From Halichondria panicea (lineage: Eukaryota > Porifera > Demospongiae > Suberitida > Halichondriidae), in contig NC_087381.1 in the NCBI RefSeq assembly GCF_963675165.1, positions 6,201,378 to 6,265,377 of the forward strand: a DNA stretch of 64,000 nucleotides, read 5' to 3'. The notes below the pieces were generated by a model. The model made no database searches and was not told the origin of the DNA. It saw nothing but the letters and a program-made list of their open reading frames with translations. Below are positions 58,601 through 64,000 of the stretch, piece by piece. Position numbers and translations under genes: made by a program. Position 1 is the first letter of the stretch; each line of letters begins with the position of its first letter.

Positions 58601-60471
58601 ATTGTTACTTACCAATGAGTTATGACTCTATCACATGTCCAGGTGAGGGACAACTATCTTCAAACAATCAACAATATTCAGCAAGCCGATGTTGACGTCA
58701 TCTATGAGAGCCAGCTAGCAATGAATTCATCAACAAGGTATGTTGCAAGTATAATTATTGTCACTGTGGGTTGTTTCTTCATGTAAGCCTCACAAAAGGC
58801 CAGTGCTAACTCCCGCTACGTATTTTGTGATAGGCCTTTTCTTATCCAATTTGTTTGCTGTTTTCCTTTTCCCTGCATGTATGTGTTTAGTTGAAACCCA
58901 TGATCTTTGCCAAAGTTGATGTTTACCCTCCCGGTATAGGATTCTTGCAAGCCTCGAAACATTTCTGGACAATCTCAATACTTCAACTGTTTCCAGAAAC
59001 TCCACAAGCATGCAATCAGACTGTTTTAAGTTTTGAAACATTTGCTATGACAGTGCAAGATTTAGACCCTGACAGTTTCCAGGGCCAGACATTTGTTGTT
59101 GATTTAGGCCCTGTCGAAGAGGCAGTGAACAATACTGGCGTTATTGACCAAGATGCTCTGATGACGGCTAATGATTACACAGCTGATAACAGATCAGATA
59201 TTGATTCCCTTAGTGAAGACACCGAAAACTCAACAGCCTCTCTACGCTTAAGCCCTTTGATTCTTAAAGAATGCCCTACAACAAACCGTTCACTTCGGCA
59301 AAGATTAAGTTACTCTGTTTTTTTGTCTGATGTGCTTTTCCTTCCTGAGAACAGAAGTACTAATCAGGTGTGATCTATTGTGGTGGCTGCAAGACTAGCT
59401 TGTCTGCAGACCAACAAGACAGTGCTCTCAGTACCAGTACGGACAAGCTTTCTGATCAGGATGACGGTATGAGCAATTTAAAAATATGTAAGTAAGTTCT
59501 TTGTGATTTGTCTGCAGAATAATATTGAAAACAGTAGCTGTGCTCTGTATAAGACTCAAGGTAAGTGCCCGGACTTTGCAGCTTTAACAAGCTCACTATA
59601 CCTTTCATTTTTTCTATCTTTACTATTTCAGATCAGTTTGGAGCTTGGGACACTGCTGGATGTAAAGAGATAACCAGTTCCAATGGGAGAAAAGATTGCG
59701 AATGCAGACAATTGGGCCACTTTGGAATACTCTTTGTAAGAAATATATACACTACAACATTTTGATCTCCTCACGATTACAGGATTTGAATCCAACGTCA
59801 TTACCTGAAAATCTTGCAATTGCTTTGAGCACCATCACATACATTGGCCTGAGCTTGTCTGTAGTGTGTCTTCTGGTGTTTATATTCACCATTTTTATCA
59901 GCAAGTAAGTAGCAACCTGCCCAGTTTGTTCGGCGTTTCTATTCTCTTTCGTAGGAAACTCCTCGCTGATAAACAAAACCAGATTCTCATCAACATGAGT
60001 ATTTCACTGATGTTTCTGTACTTCACCTTCCTCATTGGAGGGTTCACTGTTGGTGTCCCACCTCTCTGTGGGCTCATGTCTGCCCTCCTGCAGTACTTCT
60101 TCCTAGTGTTTTTTTCCTGGATGGCTGTAGAAGCTGTCTGGCTCTACCTCAAACTGGTAGTGATAATGGGATCTCAGTCCCTCACCTCCAAGTTCATGCT
60201 GAAGGCTGGAATTCCAGCTTGGTGTAAGCAATCGTTAATAATGCTTATCTTGAGAGATTGCTTGTGTACTCAGAGTTGATATAGTACATTCAGTTTTGTT
60301 GCTATAATTATGTTTTTGAGGGTGCTTTTATATTATACTCCACATGCAGTACTGCCCTTTATGATTGTTGTCATCAGTGCTGGGGTGGGCTACCAATACT
60401 ACAGCAACCTATACTAGTAAGTACCTACAGTTATGCCTCGGTGCGCATGCGCAATTAAGCGGGGTATACGG

Positions 60472-60514
<43 letters not shown>

Positions 60515-62838
60515 GAAGGGGGTGTAGTAAGTACAAGGCTAACTGGGTTAGATGAAACTGCACCCGCTGAAACGTACCATTTTGACTCAAACGGAATGCA
60601 TATTAATTAATTTTTATGAAGGACATTCAATAGACAGTTTATATTTTTCCGGTATTCAGAGGAGCACCAAACCCGTCATTGCCAGTCTACAAGTTTTGGT
60701 ATCATTAATCTCCTGACTTGTGAATAGCTCAAGGAAAGGCGGGACCACTCCCATACATGCAAAGTCCGAGTGTCACTGTCAAACCATAGACTCAATGGTT
60801 AAACACCACAAAACATGCTGTTGAAAAGCAAGCTAAAAAAAATTTGATTTTGTATTTTGTTTAGGAAGTACAACTATATTAATTTAGACAGGCAAAATGT
60901 AACCTTTTAGTGATTCAAATAGAATAGATCTAGATTTAGCAGTGGCGTAGCCAGAGGGGTGCAGAGGGTGCTCCAGCACCCCCCCTCTGGCCTTAGACTC
61001 TGCTCCATAAGTTCATTTTACTAACTAGCTAGCTAGCTGATATGAGATACCGTATTCACCCAAATTACCGGGACACAAAAAAATAATTACGGCTTGCAGT
61101 GTCTCTTGGAATAGAGCAAGAAAAATTACGTTAAAGTCGAAGTGTCCCTTGTATTAGGGTGTCCCGTATAGTAATTAGAACGAATATTTCCCCATGGTAT
61201 ATGTACACGGCCTCGATTCCAGGCGGAGGCTAGCTCTGCAGCTAAAATGTATTTCGTGCAGTTTAGAAGCTGTGTAGTTCTTTTACCTATAGTTCCCTTA
61301 GAAACCTACTGCTCCTGACCAATATAGGAGAGCCCAATTCTACTTGCTGCATCACTACTGCTGACTTTTTCCCTTAGGCGCCAGTTCCCTTGCCTACCCC
61401 CCTCTTGCTGATTGTGTCTAGGAGCTTTCCACTAAGCAACGCGCAGCCCCTCCCCTTCTGGTCACGCTCCCGCATTGTGCATGCTCTTTTTCATTCTAAT
61501 TAGATCAGGACGTCTACATTTCCGTCCGAAGTGTCCCTTAGAATGGAGTGTCCCGGTAATTCGGGTGAATACGGTAAATATAGAGCTCTCTTGCACGATC
61601 AACTCAAAACTCCACCTCCAACTAGCTAGCTCCACCTCCAAATATTCATTCCAGGCATTCCAGTCAGTGCACATGTGCAAAGCAACGTGGCTGAGCAGAC
61701 CGAGCAGACCACCACACCGAGGTCCCCCACAGAGTTGCATACTGTTCAGCAGCTATCACCATCATCATCATATGTCACTCTTTCAGTTGAGCCCAGTTCA
61801 CAGAGCAGCACTGCAACTGCAAGTGGCTTGTCACCCTGTCCTGCTAATTCACAAGCAGAACCTGGTTAGCAGCTGCATGATTTAATTGTCACAACTCAAA
61901 ACAATGCATTTTATAGGATATCTTCAAATGAAGATGTGGCTTAACCACCAGCACCCTCAAAGCAGCAGTACCCTCATTTCTTTAGCTAGATTGCGTTAGA
62001 ATCAATCTCAGAACATGTAACAACAAACATTTTCTGGGGGAGTGTCCCCAGACCCCCCCCCCCATTGGAGCCACATTTTGCACTGCCAGTGCGCTCTGCG
62101 CACGTAATTCGGACAATCCATTCATCCAGCACCCCCTCTCTCAAATCCTGGCTATACGCCCCTGTTTAGGGTGATCTTTATATTAGTCCGCAAAATACTG
62201 AATGCGGATGCAGGTGCATGCAAAGTTCTGTGTAGTTAATATACCAATGTACATTTTTATGAATAGGGCATGTAATATATATACGGTATTTAGTACCAAC
62301 ATCGATCACATACACACATCATTATTCATTCAGCTGTCATCCTACTGAATGGCCTTTCTATTATGGATTCATTCTTCCTTTTGTCATCATCTACGTATTC
62401 AACTGGTCCGTATTTGTTGCCATCATGGTGTCCATTTGCAAGCATTATAGAAACCTGCAGTCACTAAACGAGAGCTCCGTACTTCAACAGTTGAGGAATG
62501 TTAAGAAGAACTTGGTCATTGCAATGTGTCTATCAGTTGTACTTGGCCTGGGTTGGGGCCTTGGACTAGTATCAACAAGCTCTGGTCTTGTGGAGCTGTC
62601 ATTCACATTCCAAGTGATATTCTCGATCTTTGTGGGTTCTCAAGGTGTGCTAATTTTTATTATATATGGTCTTCGAAGCACTAACTTCCGCCAGACATGG
62701 ATAAAACTCTTTAGTGGCTGTAGATCAAACACTGATAACTTTGTGTCTTCTGAGAAAGGAAATACTAATCCACGAGATAATTCTAGCACTGTCAGAGTGG
62801 AGTTATCGAGCATGAACACATTACCAAGCAAACAGTAA
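52392..62838 (+). CDS. Adhesion GPCR (HRM-GAIN-GPS-7TM), with two apparent lesions
   Basis: Exons: 52392-52624, 58451-58594, 58643-58737, 58940-59466, 59518-59560, 59632-59735, 59783-59904, 59955-60223, 60350-60416, 62334-62838 (stop TAA 62836-62838). The first exon is a hormone-receptor-like cysteine module, then a GAIN domain, GPS and a complete class B2-like 7TM bundle with a short tail. Phases match throughout except exon 58940-59466, which is one base long and also has TGA at 59371-59373 where glycine would fit. So either this allele is inactive, or there are two assembly errors. The intron 52625-58450 hosts other genes. The entry phase (1) equals the exit phase of the upstream sushi exons. 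Adhesion GPCRs signal from cell-cell or cell-matrix contact through the tethered agonist after the GPS. Confidence 0.72.
52875..53107. mobile_element. MITE of the CGTATAGCRGGTA family
   Basis: Ends TACTGTATAGCGGGTATATT with TTGAGGGTATAAA and the inverse TTTATACCCTCGAAATATA..TATCCGCTATATGGCA. About 233 bp with a (TGCA)n core. Located in the adhesion GPCR intron. Confidence 0.65.
53383..54951 (+). CDS. Type II transmembrane collagen-like protein with Cys-rich C-terminal domain (single exon)
   Basis: An uninterrupted frame from 53368 to TGA 54949-54951. The start is set at the second ATG (53383, MGSNVKIIGI) because the paralog at 57867 conserves that start but has a stop between the two ATGs. 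Domains: signal-anchor helix (ISVAAFVLLTITLYGSLSFA), a coiled coil (SLKSDNQSLKENQIIELQNL), a helical region, an unbroken run of about 40 Gly-X-Y triplets (53839-54208), a Thr/Pro linker, and a C-terminal domain of about 220 residues with many Cys (CPCNTG, CIHGNPCCQLNTPPWF, DDIEMRLC). That last domain is not one I can name. Likely a trimeric cell-surface protein facing outside. It lies inside the adhesion GPCR intron on the same strand and has no introns itself. Confidence 0.85.
   Translation: MGSNVKIIGISVAAFVLLTITLYGSLSFAVWNLHTQSASLKSDNQSLKENQIIELQNLKTEMQSLKSANENLHNKISELRGFVQAINPNPHSSDEATVMDTLKRLTRQSGSSQSATDLLADALAELIEKKLYTIMDCARDDADNLTDCSLKPGPKGDKGCLGDQGKEGPQGMNGEPGVKGHIGYPGHKGEVGPKGPSGNPGPTGHRGVKGDMGEIGQRGEAGVKGDEGMKGEYGFPGHKGESGGPGAKGIKGDRGFGGNNGQKGEKGITGEQGPPGPIPTTQPPTTRAVTTQPPTVPSERCSGPGWRKVASLDMTNTSQNCPQGLTLTGYSKRSCGRTHTNYYACSSVTFPVSGGQYSRVCGRAKAYHYGYLYSFLGYNRDSRGINAQYVDGLSFTHGTPRTHIWTFAAGYYQGISGDTSNNCPCNTGNTDGSPPFVGNDYFCESGVSSFSARGGNIFYPDDPLWDGQGCIHGNPCCQLNTPPWFNQTLPTPTTDDIEMRLCLLQTDPWGNIALEQMELYVY
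55482..55655. mobile_element. MITE of the CGTATAGCRGGTA family
   Basis: Ends TACCGTATAGCAGGTATATT with TTGAGGGTATAAA and the inverse TTTATACCCTCGAAATATAC then CCGCTATACAGTA. About 174 bp, closely related to 52875-53107. Confidence 0.65.
55741..56374 (+). repeat. 45-bp tandem array, 14 copies
   Basis: The unit is CTAGCTACAGTGCACACAGT then GGGACCACACTATAGGCTCT and GTACA. Fourteen GGCTCTGT instances were counted, with small variants (GTGCACAGTG, ATGCACACTATAGG, one CTATATAGG). Non-coding minisatellite. Confidence 0.9.
56390..56700 (-). repeat. Foldback hairpin plus flank, reverse copy of 39120-39470
   Basis: 56390-56520 is the same AGACACTGTTTAGGAAGTTT foldback as 39342-39470 in opposite orientation. 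Homology continues to about 56700 (ACATGATTTTCTAAGTGAAG, AATCAGATTGCAGTATTTAT). Confidence 0.7.
57867..58430 (+). pseudogene. Decayed copy of the transmembrane collagen gene
   Basis: MDSNVKIIGISVAAFVLLTI opens a frame nearly identical to the gene at 53383 through the helix, coiled coil and CSLKPGPKGDKGCLGDQG. A run of A's has an extra base (GGTAAAAAAAGGCCC versus GGTAAAGAAGGCCC), which shifts the frame. Homology ends near 58410, and the GAIN exon of the adhesion GPCR starts at 58451. The collagen run and C-terminal domain are absent, so it is a truncated duplicate. Confidence 0.8.
58451..59735 (+). CDS. GAIN and GPS exons
   Basis: 58451-58594 and 58643-58737 encode amphipathic helices (LTASQLTLVTAIVEQVAVEA) of GAIN subdomain A. 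58940-59466 begins ILASLETFLDNLNTST, must shift one base before AMTVQDLDPDSFQGQTFVVD, and continues to RLSYSVFLSDVLF; TGA 59371-59373 follows STNQV and the same frame resumes as SIVVAARLACLQTNKTVLSV. 59518-59560 and 59632-59735 give the GPS: CALYKTQ, FGAWDTAGC, CECRQLGHFGILF. The canonical cleavage tripeptide H-L-T is Q-L-G here, so self-cleavage is unlikely. Confidence 0.7.
59783..62838 (+). CDS. Seven-transmembrane exons
   Basis: TM1 is in 59783-59904 (ITYIGLSLSVVCLLVFIFTI). TM2-TM3 are in 59955-60223 (INMSISLMFLYFTFLIGGFT; CGLMSALLQYFFLVFFSWMA with EAVWLYLKLV). TM4 is in 60350-60416 (LPFMIVVISAGVGYQYYSNL). TM5-TM7 are in 62334-62838 (CHPTEWPFYYGFILPFVIIY; LVIAMCLSVVLGLGWGLGLV; VIFSIFVGSQGVLIFIIYGL). 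The Cys before TM3 and the Cys of CHPTEW would form the conserved disulfide. All phases agree and no stop is present, so this part is intact. Confidence 0.85.
60940..62164. mobile_element. hAT-like TIR element in the last adhesion GPCR intron
   Basis: Left end CAGTGGCGTAGCCAGAGGGG; right end ATCCTGGCTATACGCCCCTG, inverse of the left with mismatches. TTTAG flanks both sides. CAGxGGCGTAGCC ends are known for hAT-type non-autonomous elements (inference). It contains a second element at 61048-61576. Confidence 0.6.
61048..61576. mobile_element. 529-bp TIR element nested in the hAT-like element
   Basis: Ends TACCGTATTCACCCAAATTA with CCGGGACAC, and GTGTCCCGGTAATTCGGGTG with AATACGGTA: a 29-bp near-perfect inverted repeat. 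No transposase; short ORFs inside are not supported. Confidence 0.75.
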
Positions 62839-63730
62839 TCCCCACATAATGAAGAAAAGAACTGAAGTATAAAGACAAGATAAGATAAATAGCTGAGTTT
62901 CTAGCTGCTTCAGTTACTAGCTATATACTTAGAAGGTTGGAGGGACAGTTATCCCATTTTTATTGTAATTACAGATATTGATTTAGCATGAACACTGAAG
63001 TCACTGAAATGATAATTTTTATAATGGTTGTGGGCTGTTGGGAAGGAATGAATGATTGTGCTGGGATCACTAGTTTATGTTATGCTGGTTTTTATATATA
63101 GCTACCCAACACACTCATAATAATTATGTACCCATCAAAACCACTTCCCCTCACACCCACTACCCCCACTGCTCCCCACATCCATTATACCAACGCCTAG
63201 TACCCCCCAAAACCACCCACTTCTCCCACAACGCATGTGTAGTTCATGATGTGTCTTGACTTTTGGGCTTGATTTTTATAAAATTAATGGTGGACTTGAG
63301 ACACCTCCTGTAATTCGTATAATTATGCACTCAATTAAGTCTCAACTGAGTGTACTAATTACAGGGGGTATCTCTATTTCATTGAGTCCACCATTAATTT
63401 TAGTGATTCCACTGTGTAGATGGTTTTGCATGTGCATGTTGCGGCTGGGTAGTTTTAATTTACCCATGAACTACCCGCTAATGCCGCTCTACAGTAGCAG
63501 AAAGTAACAATTAACGTTGTTAAAACAGGAAGTACCTATACTATAGACATGAAGTCACAATTAATACACAAGAAAACCACTACTTACTATGACATATAAA
63601 AACTATTACTGAATTACTATGACATATAAAATTATACCGGAATACTACGATGGCCCTGAGTGTTACTATAGCTATACCCACTTACCGATTCAAGACACTC
63701 CATCTATATTTATAGCAGTTTAAGTTTGCA
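62839..63730. other. Intergenic spacer with a foldback
   Basis: Lies between the adhesion GPCR stop and the ODC-like start. Contains a foldback at 63280-63401 (AAAATTAATGGTGGACT with its inverse AGTCCACCATTAATTTT). A C-rich tract at 63150-63230 and AT-rich sequence make up the rest. The promoter of the ODC-like gene should lie near 63500-63730; no clear element was recognised. Confidence 0.5.
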
Positions 63731-64000
63731 ATGGAGATGCAGATTAGTGAGACCAGCATAGTGGTGCTGGACATTGTACATGATGGCGAGGCTGCTCTGA
63801 GGGAACATATCAAGAACAAAACCACTGCTTTACAGAGGAAAGAGGTAATGCTATTATATACATTCTGTGTGGCTATTCACGGATACTTTTCTATAATTAT
63901 ACCATAACCAGGCCATTGATGATTCCTTCTATGTTGTTGACATTGCATGGTTGGGTACTGGAGCTCCATAGAGACTGGGTGACTGCCCTGCCCACTATCA
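63731..64000 (+). CDS. Ornithine-decarboxylase-like, 5' part, with an apparent 1-nt insertion
   Basis: Exon 63731-63844 encodes MEMQISETSIVVLDIVHDGE then ALREHIKNKTTALQRKE. The next exon from 63912 gives AIDDSFYVVDIAWL. The expected ODC/antizyme-inhibitor continuation (a DxFYVxDLG block followed by a W.xALP.hxPFYAVK region) is seen in the next frame as LELHRDWVTALPTI. In the current frame GGT ACT GGA GCT CCA is followed by TAG at 63969-63971. A GGG run at 63959-63962 with one base too many would explain this. ODC decarboxylates ornithine to putrescine in the cytosol; the pyridoxal-phosphate lysine and catalytic residues would lie beyond the window. The alternative is an antizyme-inhibitor-like relative. 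Confidence 0.6.

Noticed and set aside
1..64000. tRNA, rRNA or snRNA genes
   Set aside because: No cloverleaf A/B boxes or rRNA core sequence was recognised by eye; a dedicated covariance search would be needed for a firm negative.

Overview
The window looks like nuclear DNA of an early-branching animal, most likely a demosponge. The genes are intron-rich with GT-AG introns. The proteins include animal-type families: adhesion GPCR, SNAPC4, ADAM10-like, DPP8/9-like, an ANK/death/ROC protein, an ODC-like protein, and receptors that mix sushi, Ig, Calx-beta and IgGFc-binding modules. AT-rich intergenic DNA is full of short terminal-inverted-repeat (TIR) elements. The organism call is inference; no rRNA, tRNA or mitochondrial marker was seen.

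Layout. 0.6-1.3 kb: 3' end of an ADAM10-like gene with a transmembrane (TM) exon and tail exon. 3.0-11.3 kb (+): a receptor gene (signal peptide, IgGFc-binding, Calx-beta, about seven sushi exons, Ig, juxtamembrane domain, TM, tail) carrying one frameshift and one nonsense codon. 12.2-22.0 kb (-): a complete 13-exon SNAPC4-like gene; the conceptual protein is 1349 aa and all splice phases agree. 23.4-32.3 kb (+): a complete 9-exon ANK-Death-ANK-ROC-COR-Death gene, 1182 aa. 32.3-43.2 kb: gene-poor, with nested TIR elements, foldbacks, segmental repeats and relics of the receptor 5' end. 43.2-51.6 kb (+): a second receptor ectodomain (signal peptide, IgGFc-binding, Calx-beta, ten sushi exons). 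52.4-62.8 kb (+): hormone-receptor-like exon, GAIN, GPS and 7TM exons of an adhesion GPCR. Its large intron hosts a single-exon transmembrane collagen gene, a decayed copy of that gene, antisense DPP8/9-like exon fragments and a 45-bp tandem array. 63.7 kb to the end: 5' part of an ornithine-decarboxylase-like gene.

How they relate. Two nearly identical ectodomains are followed by different membrane outputs: a single-pass TM with a tyrosine-containing tail at 10-11 kb, and a 7TM adhesion GPCR at 52-63 kb. The same TM-plus-tail cassette follows the ADAM10-like exon at the left edge. Almost every ectodomain exon is phase 1-1, so exons can be gained, lost or skipped without changing frame. Two sushi exons were duplicated very recently as an 863-bp tandem block. 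The picture is a receptor family growing by exon shuffling, with several members or exons decaying. Small indels and stops recur in this family, so assembly error has to be excluded before calling them all pseudogenes.
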